A stretch of 24,400 nucleotides of DNA, taken from positions 1 through 24,400 of IMG/VR virus record IMGVR_UViG_3300005857_000014. One strand, written 5' to 3'. The position numbers and the translations under genes are program-made. Below the pieces are notes generated by a model. It made no database searches and was not told the DNA's origin. It saw only the letters and a program-made list of their open reading frames with translations. Source of the DNA: a virus. This document shows, piece by piece, positions 6,439 to 14,426 of the stretch. How positions within the stretch are numbered: position 1 is the stretch's first letter; each line of letters begins with the position of its first letter.

Positions 6439-6466
6439 CTTCCCTGTCTGCTCCCGGGCAGGGAAG
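6439..6466 (+). promoter_or_regulatory. Twin hairpin, copy 1
   Basis: CTTCCCTGTCT pairs with GGGCAGGGAAG (11 bp including two G-U pairs) around the loop GCTCCC. It is the first of two tandem copies 65 nt apart. T-runs precede rather than follow it, so it is not a standard intrinsic terminator. Its 3' arm carries an AGGGAAG ribosome-site-like sequence followed by a 4-codon frame (6470-6484). Confidence 0.7.
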
Positions 6467-6503
6467 CGTATGCCAAGGGCGTAAGGCATTAAGTTATTTT
6501 TCC

Positions 6504-6531
6504 CTTCCTTATCTGCTCCCGGGTAAGGAAG
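6504..6531 (+). promoter_or_regulatory. Twin hairpin, copy 2, covering the scaffold ribosome site
   Basis: CTTCCTTATCT pairs with GGGTAAGGAAG around the same loop, GCTCCC. Relative to copy 1, two stem pairs change on both sides (C-G to T-A and G-C to A-T), so pairing is preserved. The 3' arm includes AAGGAAG (6525-6531), 8 nt before the scaffold ATG (6540), so folding would hide the ribosome-binding site. Confidence 0.75.
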
Positions 6532-6539
6532 TGTATTAA

Positions 6540-7052
6540 ATGGGCGAAGAACAACTTCAACAACAAGAACCTGTTCAACAGGAGCCCGCTCAAGAGGGTT
6601 CCGTTCAAGAAGAGGCCCTCCTCGAGGTACAGCAACAGGCCGATGAAGGTCCTGTTGTTAAGGTTTTGAGGCAGAAGCTTGAGCAGGAAATAAAGACAAG
6701 GAAGAAACTTGAGGAGGAGCTTGCGAAAACAAGAGAGTTTTTGAATGTTTCTGATGTGGGTGAGTTGATGAAAAAAATAGAAAGATTGGAACTTGAGAAT
6801 CTTGTAGCCAAAAAGTATCCAGAACTTTCTGAGGAAATTGAAGAAATTATGCGCTTTAAAAGGGAAGGAGAGTCTATAGAGGACGCAATTCTCAGGTACA
6901 TCGGCAAAAAATCAGTCGAAAATAGGCAATCTCAAGTGGGTTTTTCCTTAGGTTCAAGTAAATTAAGTTCTCCTCCATCGGAACCCCAAGGAAAAATTAG
7001 TAAAGAACAGGCTGAACAGCTATTTAAACAGCTCTACTATCCTGAAGAATAA
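6540..7052 (+). CDS. Capsid scaffolding protein
   Basis: The 170-residue, strongly acidic Gln/Glu-rich protein has a disordered N-terminus (QLQQQEPVQQEPAQEG), a central coiled coil (about 40-95: LRQKLEQEIKTRKKLEEELA) and a helical C-terminus (ISKEQAEQLFKQLY). Composition, length and location directly upstream of the major capsid gene are those of phage scaffolds, which template the procapsid and are then released or degraded. The ribosome site AAGGAAG lies in the 3' arm of a hairpin, which suggests control of translation. Confidence 0.85.
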   Translation: MGEEQLQQQEPVQQEPAQEGSVQEEALLEVQQQADEGPVVKVLRQKLEQEIKTRKKLEEELAKTREFLNVSDVGELMKKIERLELENLVAKKYPELSEEIEEIMRFKREGESIEDAILRYIGKKSVENRQSQVGFSLGSSKLSSPPSEPQGKISKEQAEQLFKQLYYPEE

Positions 7053-7066
7053 AAAGGCTGTTCAGC
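7011..7066 (+). repeat. 10-bp inverted repeat at the scaffold/capsid junction
   Basis: GCTGAACAGC (7011-7020, within the scaffold coding end) and GCTGTTCAGC (7057-7066) are perfect inverted repeats with a 36-nt loop containing the scaffold stop. This could fold in the mRNA between scaffold and capsid genes and affect their relative expression. There is no long T-tract. Confidence 0.45.
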
Positions 7067-7095
7067 TTTGTGGGTTCTGATGGATATACGATAAG

Positions 7096-8037
7096 ATGCC
7101 TATGACAACAACATCTAACCTTGAGGCAGCCCACAAAGCTCTGGGAATTTATTATGATACCGTCGTTATTGAGTCACTACAGCCAAACCTTTATTTCGAA
7201 CAATTTGGAACTGTAGTCAATGTACCTCAAGGCAATTACACCTCAAGGTTCTTCACATTTAACAAGATTGCAACCTCTTCCGTTTCCACCCTCACAGAAG
7301 GAACTCCTCCAACCGGTATCGCTGTCTCAGTCAATGCTATTGATATAACACCAACACAATATGGTATCAATGTTGAACTTACAGACTTAGTTGCCTTGAC
7401 TGCAGTTTTTGATTTAATCAATACAACCCTAAACGAGGTTGGTAAAGCAATGGCAAGAAAAATTGATGAAGTCATTCAAACAGTTGTTAATGCTGGAACA
7501 AATGTAATTTATGCCGGAGGTAAAACTTCAAGAAGCGCTCTTACAGCATCCGACTTGTTTGATGCCAACCTCGTAAGAAGGGCTGCTGCTTTATTAAGAA
7601 AGAATGCCGCTCCTGAATTCACAAATAAGGGCGGTGGTTATGTTGCTATTACAACTCCTGAAGTAGTTTTTGACCTTAAATCTAATACAGCTGTTGGTCA
7701 ATGGATTGATATGCATAAATATGCTGCTCCCGAAAATCTCTTTAATGGTGAAATTGGTTCAATGGACGGTGTAAGAATTGTTCAATCTCCTAATGTCTTA
7801 ACATTCTCCTCAACAGTTACAGTTCATCCTACAACCTTCATTGCTGCTGACGCTTATAGAATTTCCTATTGGCTTGCTAATAAAGTAAATACATATGTCC
7901 TTCCTCCTGAAAGCAATCTTTCTGTTGCTAACCCATTAGGTCAGAAGGGCTCAGTAGGTGCTAAGACCAACATCGGCGTAGCACGAACACAGGAGGAAAG
8001 GATTGTAAGGGTAGAAAGTGCAGCATCTTCTCTATAA
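7096..8037 (+). CDS. Major capsid protein, N4-gp56 family (HK97 fold)
   Basis: The 313-residue protein carries N4-gp56-type signatures: TEGTPPTGIAVSVNAIDITP, then QYGINVELTDLVALTAVFDL, a long helix with MARKIDEVIQTVVNAGTNV, and AITTPEVVFDLKSNTAVGQW. The N-terminus is short and the length is normal for the family, which forms the icosahedral shell. Leu is encoded less often by TTG and more codons end in C or T than in neighbouring genes, which fits a highly expressed gene. ATG 7096 lacks a good Shine-Dalgarno site; the 43-nt spacer includes TATACGATAAG just before it. It is preceded by the scaffold gene and followed by a GC-rich hairpin. Confidence 0.92.
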   Translation: MPMTTTSNLEAAHKALGIYYDTVVIESLQPNLYFEQFGTVVNVPQGNYTSRFFTFNKIATSSVSTLTEGTPPTGIAVSVNAIDITPTQYGINVELTDLVALTAVFDLINTTLNEVGKAMARKIDEVIQTVVNAGTNVIYAGGKTSRSALTASDLFDANLVRRAAALLRKNAAPEFTNKGGGYVAITTPEVVFDLKSNTAVGQWIDMHKYAAPENLFNGEIGSMDGVRIVQSPNVLTFSSTVTVHPTTFIAADAYRISYWLANKVNTYVLPPESNLSVANPLGQKGSVGAKTNIGVARTQEERIVRVESAASSL

Positions 8038-8074
8038 TTTGACTGGAATTAGCGGTGGAGAGTTCCTTCTTACG

Positions 8075-8105
8075 GGATAGGGTGGGGTTGCTCCCTGCCC
8101 TATCC
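8075..8105 (+). terminator. GC-rich hairpin after the capsid gene
   Basis: GGATAGGGTGGGG pairs with CTCCCTGCCCTATCC (13 bp including G-U pairs) around a 5-nt loop. It lies 38 nt after the capsid stop and 22 nt before the next ATG. No T-tract follows (GCACATTAAAAAC), so it may be a weak terminator or an RNA-stabilising or processing structure rather than a full stop. It contains TGCTCCC, which is also in the twin-hairpin loops. Confidence 0.5.
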
Positions 8106-8126
8106 GCACATTAAAAACTTTTCAAT

Positions 8127-8801
8127 ATGACTTTGCAGAAGATTTTTGACAAAACAAGGAGATTGACAAATACGACAACTGCAACCTTAAAAGATGATAG
8201 ACTTTTGGATTTGACAAACGAAACCTATTTGGATATTCAAAGAAGGTTGGCACAGGAAGAAATAGAGATTTTTGGAACAATTAAAAAAACTGATTTGATT
8301 GCAGGACAAGCAAACTATCAATTGCCATCCGATTTATTGACAATTTTGAGGTTAGAGGTGAATTATGACGATCCTACAGACAATACAAAATGGGTAAAGG
8401 TTAATCAAACTGATTTGGCAAATCTTCCTTTTGAGTTTTATAGGCTTTTGCAATCACAGCCTAAATCAAAACCATTAATGGATTTATTTGCTTCTCAGAT
8501 TTTTCTTTTTCCTCAACCAACAGCAAATCAGGTAAATGGTATAAGGCTTTGGTATATTCCAAGGCAACCGGAATTTACTTCGGCATCGGATGAAATACCT
8601 CCAATTTTAAGTAATTACTGGGAAGTTTTTGCCTATGGAAATGCTTTTAGATATTTTGAGGAAATAGGACATCCGGAAGCTAACAGAAAATTGGAGCTTT
8701 ATGAAGCCTTTTTACAGAAAATGATTGAGGATTTAAGGGTGGAAACAATAGAGCCAATCAAGATACAGACGGTCGATTACTTTAATCAAGGATGGCTTTA
8801 A
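8127..8801 (+). CDS. Head-tail adaptor (connector) protein
   Basis: The 224-residue protein follows the common adaptor pattern: N-terminal helices with a DDRLLDLTNETYLDIQRRL segment, a beta region with ANYQLPSDLLTILRLEV, then FLFPQP and IRLWYIPRQPEF, and a final helical section (FRYFEEIGHPEANRKLELYE). It resembles P22 gp4/T7 gp11-type adaptors, which sit under the portal and recruit the tail. Its position right after the major capsid gene agrees. Family assignment is by pattern; no search was done. Confidence 0.75.
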   Translation: MTLQKIFDKTRRLTNTTTATLKDDRLLDLTNETYLDIQRRLAQEEIEIFGTIKKTDLIAGQANYQLPSDLLTILRLEVNYDDPTDNTKWVKVNQTDLANLPFEFYRLLQSQPKSKPLMDLFASQIFLFPQPTANQVNGIRLWYIPRQPEFTSASDEIPPILSNYWEVFAYGNAFRYFEEIGHPEANRKLELYEAFLQKMIEDLRVETIEPIKIQTVDYFNQGWL

Positions 8802-8807
8802 TAAAAA

Positions 8808-10157
8808 ATGGCTTTCGATCCAGTAAGAAATTTCGCTAAAGTCAATGTTAAACAAGGTTATGATAGTACTGCCACTGTTATTCAATTGGCTTTAGGAGAA
8901 GGGGATAAATTGCCGGATCCTGCTACAGAGGGGCAATACAATTTAGTATGGTGGAATGCTACAGATTATTCGGATCCTACTGATGATCCTTACAAAGAAA
9001 TTGTTAGAGTTACCGCAAAATCAGGAGATCAATTGACAATTTTAAGGGGGCAAGAAGGTACAACCGCACAAGATCATAATTTGCCAGGGAAATCCTATAA
9101 GATGATGCTGACATTGACAAAGAAAACCTATGAGGATTTGCAGACAATTGAGGTTTATAAAGATGGGACATTAGTAGGACAAAGAGCGAGATTAAATTTT
9201 TTGAATTTTGCTGATATAAACGATGACGTTGCCAACCAAAGGATAAATTTGAATTTGGGAAGTTTTATGCAGTATAACTTTGGAGACGGGAGTGACGGTG
9301 ATTTGATAATATCGGCGGGAACAACCACAATTAATTTGGGAGGTAATAAGGTTTTTGTAAGAAAATATAGGAACTTGAAAATTACTGGAAATGCCAATTT
9401 AACATTTACGAATCCTCACAATGATGGAACATTAATTGTTTTTTTGGTTAAAGGTGATTGTGAATTAACTTCTAATGCTACAAATACAATCGATTTGAGA
9501 AATTTAGGAGGAGTGGGAGGAAGCGGAGAAGCACCTGGAAGGGGCTGGTTTTTGATGGGAGGAGGTGTAGTAAAGATAGGAATAGGAACAGTAGTAGGAA
9601 ATAGTCCCTTTGGAAATTTCGGACCATTTCACGGTTCAGGTGGCAGTTCTTCTGTTAATGATAGTCCTAATAGAGAAGAGTTTGTTTTTGATAGGGTTTC
9701 AGCAACGGGAGCGCATAATGTTTTTTATGCTCGTGGATATTCGAGGGCCCCTTATTTTGCGAGTAGTTCTTTCATTCCGAGAGAATTTTTGCCATTACCA
9801 GGAGGAGGAGGTTCTGGAGGGACAAGATATGATAATAACGCTTCATTAACAGGAACTCCTGGGGCTGGAGGCAGAGGAGGTGGAGGTTTGTTAATTTTAG
9901 TAGGAGGGAATTTGATAACTTCTTCTGCTTTTACTATAAATGCTTCTGGTTCTAATGGAACTGCTGGAACGGGAGGAGCAGGGTACGGAGGAGGTGGAGC
10001 AGGAGGAAGTATTTTGATTGTTTATAGGGGAACTAAAACTGGAACAGATGTGACTTTTAATGTTACTGGTGGAAATGATGGCGGAGGAGGAACTACATAT
10101 AAGGGTGCAGATGGAATAGGATTAATAGTGCCAATAACCGCAATTATAGGTTTATAA
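8808..10157 (+). CDS. Glycine-rich tail fibre/adhesin
   Basis: The 449-residue protein has three parts. Residues 1-110 form an N-terminal domain (AKVNVKQGYDSTATVIQLAL; YNLVWWNATDYSDPTDDPYKE; ILRGQEGTTAQDH) of a type seen at the start of phage virion appendage proteins. Residues 150-230 are a beta-rich part with a GDGSDGDLIISAGTTTINLGG start. Residues 230-449 are dominated by glycine patches (GGVGGSGEAPG, GGGGSGGTRYD, GAGGRGGGG, GGAGYGGGGAGG, GGNDGGGGTTY). Poly-glycine patches are known from receptor-binding adhesins such as T4-type gp38, where Gly-rich helices bundle. It is probably a virion appendage or receptor-binding protein. Its location next to head-tail genes is unusual for a distal fibre. 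Confidence 0.7.
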   Translation: MAFDPVRNFAKVNVKQGYDSTATVIQLALGEGDKLPDPATEGQYNLVWWNATDYSDPTDDPYKEIVRVTAKSGDQLTILRGQEGTTAQDHNLPGKSYKMMLTLTKKTYEDLQTIEVYKDGTLVGQRARLNFLNFADINDDVANQRINLNLGSFMQYNFGDGSDGDLIISAGTTTINLGGNKVFVRKYRNLKITGNANLTFTNPHNDGTLIVFLVKGDCELTSNATNTIDLRNLGGVGGSGEAPGRGWFLMGGGVVKIGIGTVVGNSPFGNFGPFHGSGGSSSVNDSPNREEFVFDRVSATGAHNVFYARGYSRAPYFASSSFIPREFLPLPGGGGSGGTRYDNNASLTGTPGAGGRGGGGLLILVGGNLITSSAFTINASGSNGTAGTGGAGYGGGGAGGSILIVYRGTKTGTDVTFNVTGGNDGGGGTTYKGADGIGLIVPITAIIGL

Positions 10158-10161
10158 AACA

Positions 10162-10353
10162 ATGCTTGTAGCAATATCATCACAACCATTAGCAGGAGGT
10201 TATAAAGATAGCAATTTCAGGAAAAATGTTATTACAATTAATTGGATTGAGGAAACAAAACCAACAACAATTTGGCAAGTAGATTTAACAAAACCAACAA
10301 CAATTTGGAGGGACGATTTAACAAGACCTTCAACCGATTGGCAAGATGCTTGA
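10162..10353 (+). CDS. Small Trp-repeat protein
   Basis: The 63-residue protein has a C-terminal half of 11-residue repeats: TKPTTIWQVDL, TKPTTIWRDDL, TRPSTDWQDA, with a weaker unit (INWIEE) before them. Each unit centres on one tryptophan followed by acidic residues. No known family was recognised. The stop overlaps the ATG of the following membrane protein by 8 nt. Short Trp/Thr repeats may make a small beta or extended binding surface in the virion; this is inference. Confidence 0.7.
   Translation: MLVAISSQPLAGGYKDSNFRKNVITINWIEETKPTTIWQVDLTKPTTIWRDDLTRPSTDWQDA
10255..10351 (+). repeat. 33-bp in-frame tandem repeat
   Basis: Units lie at 10255-10287, 10288-10320 and a diverged third from 10321. 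The first 21 bp of units 1 and 2 are identical (ACAAAACCAACAACAATTTG plus one more G) and both end in GATTTA. This encodes the 11-residue protein repeats. Confidence 0.85.
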
Positions 10354-10609
10354 ACAGGAACTTGTCAAATTGGCAATCCAATTTGGAGGGGCAACGGCTG
10401 TATTGATATCGTTGTATTTTGTTTTGTCGAAGATTTCAGAAATTGCGAGGAATAAAAATGGCTGGAATTTGGTTAAAAAGATTGATGAATTAGAAAATAA
10501 CCACTTAAAATCATTGGAAAATAGGGTAGAACGATTGGAAGATTTGGTAATAGATTTGTCGGAAAGGGTTAGTAGATTAGAAGCGAAAATTAATGGCAAA
10601 ATTCAATAA
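10346..10609 (+). CDS. Holin-like membrane/coiled-coil protein
   Basis: The 87-residue protein has one membrane span (about 13-30: FGGATAVLISLYFVLSKI) followed by a charged linker and a heptad coiled coil (about 45-83: IDELENNHLKSLENRVERL). The layout matches small phage holin-associated or XhlA-like proteins, though XhlA usually has the coil before the span. It could equally be a virion or membrane-anchored accessory protein. It overlaps the preceding gene by 8 nt, and the next start lies 1 nt past its stop. The only recognisable endolysin is 12 kb downstream, so a lysis role is unproven. Confidence 0.55.
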   Translation: MLEQELVKLAIQFGGATAVLISLYFVLSKISEIARNKNGWNLVKKIDELENNHLKSLENRVERLEDLVIDLSERVSRLEAKINGKIQ

Positions 10610-10610
10610 A

Positions 10611-10928
10611 ATGAACGAGGAAATAAAGCAAAAAACAACGCTGGAGGAGATAAAGCCAAGGGGAGGTCTTGCTTTTCCCTTGGATTATGAAGATATTTCG
10701 GTTCTTGATAGTACTTATATTGGTGCGTATATAGTAACCCTACAGAATGGCTCGGCGGTAATTTTTGATCCAAAAGTAAAAACAACATCAGTGGTTATTG
10801 CAACGCATAGGGACTTTACAGGATCAACCGTTGGTCTTTTAAGAGCTTGGACTGATAACGGAGTTATTTATATTCAGTCTACTTCTACTAACGATAACAG
10901 TCAAATTAATGTTTTGTGTAAATACTGA
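10611..10928 (+). CDS. Unknown beta-rich protein
   Basis: The protein has 105 residues from ATG 10611; an in-frame ATG at 10593 would add six residues inside the upstream gene. The later start was chosen because TAAaATG (stop, one base, start) recurs at other junctions here (12487/12489, 20823/20825). The sequence has alternating hydrophobic/polar strands (YIGAYIVTLQNGSAVIF; VGLLRAWTDNGVIYIQS) and no catalytic motif. Strand-rich composition and context suggest a small virion or tail component. The TGA overlaps the next ATG. Confidence 0.75.
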   Translation: MNEEIKQKTTLEEIKPRGGLAFPLDYEDISVLDSTYIGAYIVTLQNGSAVIFDPKVKTTSVVIATHRDFTGSTVGLLRAWTDNGVIYIQSTSTNDNSQINVLCKY

Positions 10929-12487
10929 TGCCAAGAGCAAAAAGAAAGACAGCTAAATCGGAGGTGGGAATTCTTGTTCTTGATAATTTCAGTAGATCAA
11001 GTTTTGTGAAAAGAGAGGTTTCTTTTGACAGTGATTTGCTTCATAGGTTGGTTTTATCTCCAACTTATCTTTTCAAATTTGCTGATAATCCTTCATTTTT
11101 GGATTATGGGGATAAGCCTTATCCGCTTTTGTCTCATTTGCCATCCACAACAATTAATTTGCCGTCAGGAAGTGGATATCCCACGGCTTATATGACACCA
11201 TCGAATGCCAACGATAATAGGATAATTTATATTGCCACATCGACAGGAAGAGTTTTTGCTTTATCGCAGACAGGAATAGCAAGAAATTTTGGGCAACCAG
11301 TAATATTGACAACTCTACAAAATGAGACAACATTGGCAAAATTTATAGGAAAAATTTTCTTTATTAATCCATCGCAAACGAGCATTTATCATATTGATGA
11401 AACATCAACAGGAACATCTTGGACTTCCTTGTCTGGTTTTGTTTCTCCTAAGTTTGGTTTGACCTTTAGTGTGTATTTTTATGTGGCAGATAAATCAGCA
11501 AGTGCTAATCCATTTAGGAATTTGATAAAGGTCTATGGAACTTCGTTAAGTCAGGTTGGTAGCCTTGATATTGGACAAAATAAAGACATTCAGGATATCG
11601 TCAATAATAACAACAGGTTTTTGGTTGTGATAGCTAACGATGCCAATGTTTTTACTGAACAGTATATGTTTTTATGGGATGGTTCTCATCAGAATAGGCC
11701 ATTTCACATCATCAGGCTTCCGGGAATTTATTCGGGAAGTGTGGTTTATGGTGGGGCCTTTTTCATTTTTGTAAGATATGGGAATTCCACATATATTTAT
11801 GAGCTTGCGGGTTATTCTTTGAGGTTGATTGATGTTTTGCCAAACATAGTCATTAATGAGACATTTTTGCCACAATATCGGATAACTTCGTATGGAAACT
11901 TGATAATTTTTCCTGCGACCTTGAAAGATTTGAATATCAATTGCCTAATTCTTTACAATATTTTTGAAAAGGAAACAATGGCCTTGTATGCTTCAGATTT
12001 GGCAAATACGATTTATGGGGTTTGGAGCGTATTGGACCTTTCCAAGAATTTTAGGGTGTTTTATAATTCAAATGAAGCTAATAAGATTTATCATAGGCTT
12101 GTTTTGCCAAATGAGGGAATGAATTCTTATGAGGCAAGTCAAGGAACAAATAGTTTTCAACAGGTTCCGGTGCCTATCTATTATAGCAATGTAATCAACT
12201 TTTTCAGAAGGGTGATGATAAGGAGGGTGGATGCCTTTTATGGAAATAAGCCTACGGGAACTAACAAGATTGACATTTTTTTGAGAATGGTAGATGAATT
12301 TCAGGGAGAGACAACATTTAACGAGCAGGTACTCACAATTGACAATCAGAAAATGGATAATTATCATGTTTTTGATTCCGTGGGGCTTACTGGTAATAGA
12401 TTAGAGGTGCAAGTTTCGATAACTACGGATGGTTCCTTTAGGGGAGGACTGAAGAGAATTGTCATTTATTATGTTCCGTTAGCGTAA
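10928..12487 (+). CDS. Probable tail tubular/nozzle protein (beta-propeller-like)
   Basis: This 519-residue, largely beta-stranded protein has blade-like repeats (IIYIATSTGRVFALSQ; YIYELAGYSLRLIDVLP; LIIFPATLKDLNINCLILY). Its C-terminal part has a RRVDAFYG... beta-sandwich-like segment and ends KRIVIYYVPLA. The order adaptor, fibre, large beta-propeller protein, then internal proteins resembles podoviruses, where T7 gp12 or P22 gp10 forms the tail nozzle. The basic N-terminus (PRAKRKTAK) is short. Identification rests on length, secondary-structure impression and order, so it is moderate. Confidence 0.5.
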   Translation: MPRAKRKTAKSEVGILVLDNFSRSSFVKREVSFDSDLLHRLVLSPTYLFKFADNPSFLDYGDKPYPLLSHLPSTTINLPSGSGYPTAYMTPSNANDNRIIYIATSTGRVFALSQTGIARNFGQPVILTTLQNETTLAKFIGKIFFINPSQTSIYHIDETSTGTSWTSLSGFVSPKFGLTFSVYFYVADKSASANPFRNLIKVYGTSLSQVGSLDIGQNKDIQDIVNNNNRFLVVIANDANVFTEQYMFLWDGSHQNRPFHIIRLPGIYSGSVVYGGAFFIFVRYGNSTYIYELAGYSLRLIDVLPNIVINETFLPQYRITSYGNLIIFPATLKDLNINCLILYNIFEKETMALYASDLANTIYGVWSVLDLSKNFRVFYNSNEANKIYHRLVLPNEGMNSYEASQGTNSFQQVPVPIYYSNVINFFRRVMIRRVDAFYGNKPTGTNKIDIFLRMVDEFQGETTFNEQVLTIDNQKMDNYHVFDSVGLTGNRLEVQVSITTDGSFRGGLKRIVIYYVPLA

Positions 12488-12488
12488 A

Positions 12489-14423
12489 ATGCCACAAATA
12501 CAGACTAAAACACAACCCACAACAAGAACGCAACCAACAAAAACAAGTACACCTGCAGTTGCTCCTTTTACTCCGGCTCCTGCTTCTGTTACTGCTTCGG
12601 GAGTTTATCAAAGACTTGAGAGTGCAATAAAGGACTTTTTCAAGGGATTGGCTACGGCATTAGTAACAGCTCAACAGGTAAAGCCCACTGCAACAATTCA
12701 TCAGGCCTTTATGACATATGCTACCAGTGCTGCTCCCAGAGTTGGTGGAGGAACTCCTCCTCCAGTTACTCGTCCTACAACTCCTCCCGGGACATTTCAA
12801 GTAGCTTCGCAATATATAGCTCCTTTAACTTCTCCTTTGCAGGCTATTGTGGGCCCGGCTACCAAACAATATGAGGAACTTAAAAAGCGTCAGGAGCTAG
12901 AATCACAATTTACACCTGCAACTCCTGGTAGGGTGATGCGGGCCGAATTGTATTTGCAATCCTTGCAGAAACAAAAACAACAACAAGCAAAGCAGGCACA
13001 GGCTCAGCCAACATCTCAGGTTGTCGTTACTCAGCCCACATCTCAAGTTCCAAAAACAACAGGAGCAACACAGACTGAAGGAACCCGGGGCAAGACAAAA
13101 ATCGAACCCATAACTGGTGCTACAACGCAGACATGGGCTGGAACAGTTTCTCAAATGGATATTATGCAATCACCTTTTGCTCAGGATGTTTTTAATTTGC
13201 TGCAACAGACAGCACGGCCAGAAGCTCCAACAATTACCAATGTTCCTCCAGGAGCGGAAATCCAAATCTTTAGGGATCCTCTAGGAGGTTCCACTCCATT
13301 CTTTGGGCATATCATACAGCCAGGTGAGACGCTCACTAAAATAGCTCAAAAATATGGTGTTTCCATTGACGACATTTTGAGGCTCAATAGGGACAGAACA
13401 GATGCGATAAAGAGCAGGGATTTAATAATCGCTGGAAAAGAGATAAGAATTCCTGTGGTTCAAAAAGAGTTACAACAACCAGCTTTGTTAGGACAGAAAT
13501 TCACCTCTGCGGACGAGATAAACCAGAAGGCAAGAGAAAATCTTCAACTTCCTCAACCTCAAATAAACGAAAATAGGCTTAACCAGCTTATTTTAGAGAA
13601 GACAGGAGTGGATCTTTCAGGGGTTGATACCGCTTTTAATAGATTAGTGCAATTAAGCGATCCTAATTTCTATGTTAATCAATATAATCAATTGCTTGAA
13701 AGAACCGGAATTTTAAAAGATATACAGGCATTAGCGGATTTGAGAAGTATTATGGAGAGGACGAAACAGGATGTTTTGGAAGAAGCAGCGAAGGTGGGAG
13801 GTTTAGTTACAGAAAGCCAAGTTGCTGAAGTTGTTAATTTTAGGCATGGAATATTGAAAGCTCAATATGAAGCTCTTGCAGATGCCATAGAAGCCAAAGA
13901 AAGGTTGATTGATAGGATAATGAAATATACCGCTATGGACAGAAAATTTATAGCAAATATATTAGAGAAGCAATTGAATCTTGAACAGTGGAAAGTAAAG
14001 TTAGCGATGGATTCTGTTAAATGGGATTTTAATGCTCAAAAGGAATTGATGAATAGAAATCTTAAAAAGCTCGAAGGATATGTTAAAGGTGGTCAATTGC
14101 ATACCGCTTCACCTGATTTGCTTTATCATTTTATCGATCCAGAAAGTCCGTTGTATGCTGGTATTACCGTTGATGAGTTGAGGCTCTATATTAGGATGTC
14201 ACAAGAGGCGGCACGTCAAAGGGAATTGAAGGAATTGAGGGCAAAGCAATTGATTCAGAAGACATTGGAGGATATGCAAAGAGCACGAGCTAAAGAGGCA
14301 AGGGCTTGGGCTAAAGAAATGAGAGAAAGGGAATTGCATCCATTGAGAAAGAAAATATTGGAAAAAAGATTAGAAAAATTGATTAAAGAAACTGAAGAAA
14401 CATTAGATCCCGAAACATTCTAA
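12489..14423 (+). CDS. LysM-domain virion protein
   Basis: The 644-residue protein has a low-complexity Thr/Pro/Gln/Ala-rich N-terminus (about 1-215). A LysM domain follows (about 274-324: HIIQPGETLTKIAQKYGVSI, NRDRTDAIKSRDLIIAGKEIRIP). The rest is a long helical/coiled-coil part (about 370-644) with a very basic and acidic end. LysM binds peptidoglycan or chitin glycan chains. Placed before a giant internal protein, it may be an internal or tail protein that contacts the cell wall during DNA delivery. No lytic catalytic domain is visible. It starts 1 nt after the previous stop (TAAaATG). Confidence 0.7.
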   Translation: MPQIQTKTQPTTRTQPTKTSTPAVAPFTPAPASVTASGVYQRLESAIKDFFKGLATALVTAQQVKPTATIHQAFMTYATSAAPRVGGGTPPPVTRPTTPPGTFQVASQYIAPLTSPLQAIVGPATKQYEELKKRQELESQFTPATPGRVMRAELYLQSLQKQKQQQAKQAQAQPTSQVVVTQPTSQVPKTTGATQTEGTRGKTKIEPITGATTQTWAGTVSQMDIMQSPFAQDVFNLLQQTARPEAPTITNVPPGAEIQIFRDPLGGSTPFFGHIIQPGETLTKIAQKYGVSIDDILRLNRDRTDAIKSRDLIIAGKEIRIPVVQKELQQPALLGQKFTSADEINQKARENLQLPQPQINENRLNQLILEKTGVDLSGVDTAFNRLVQLSDPNFYVNQYNQLLERTGILKDIQALADLRSIMERTKQDVLEEAAKVGGLVTESQVAEVVNFRHGILKAQYEALADAIEAKERLIDRIMKYTAMDRKFIANILEKQLNLEQWKVKLAMDSVKWDFNAQKELMNRNLKKLEGYVKGGQLHTASPDLLYHFIDPESPLYAGITVDELRLYIRMSQEAARQRELKELRAKQLIQKTLEDMQRARAKEARAWAKEMRERELHPLRKKILEKRLEKLIKETEETLDPETF

Positions 14424-14426
14424 AAA

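Noticed and set aside
6439-6531. Twin hairpins as intrinsic terminators
   Set aside because: The T-runs lie before, not after, each hairpin in the rightward direction, and no T-run follows on the other strand either.
7085-7095. TATACGATAAG as a -10 box for the capsid gene
   Set aside because: The match is poor and no -35 lies at suitable distance; the gene may have a phage-specific promoter or rely on upstream transcription.
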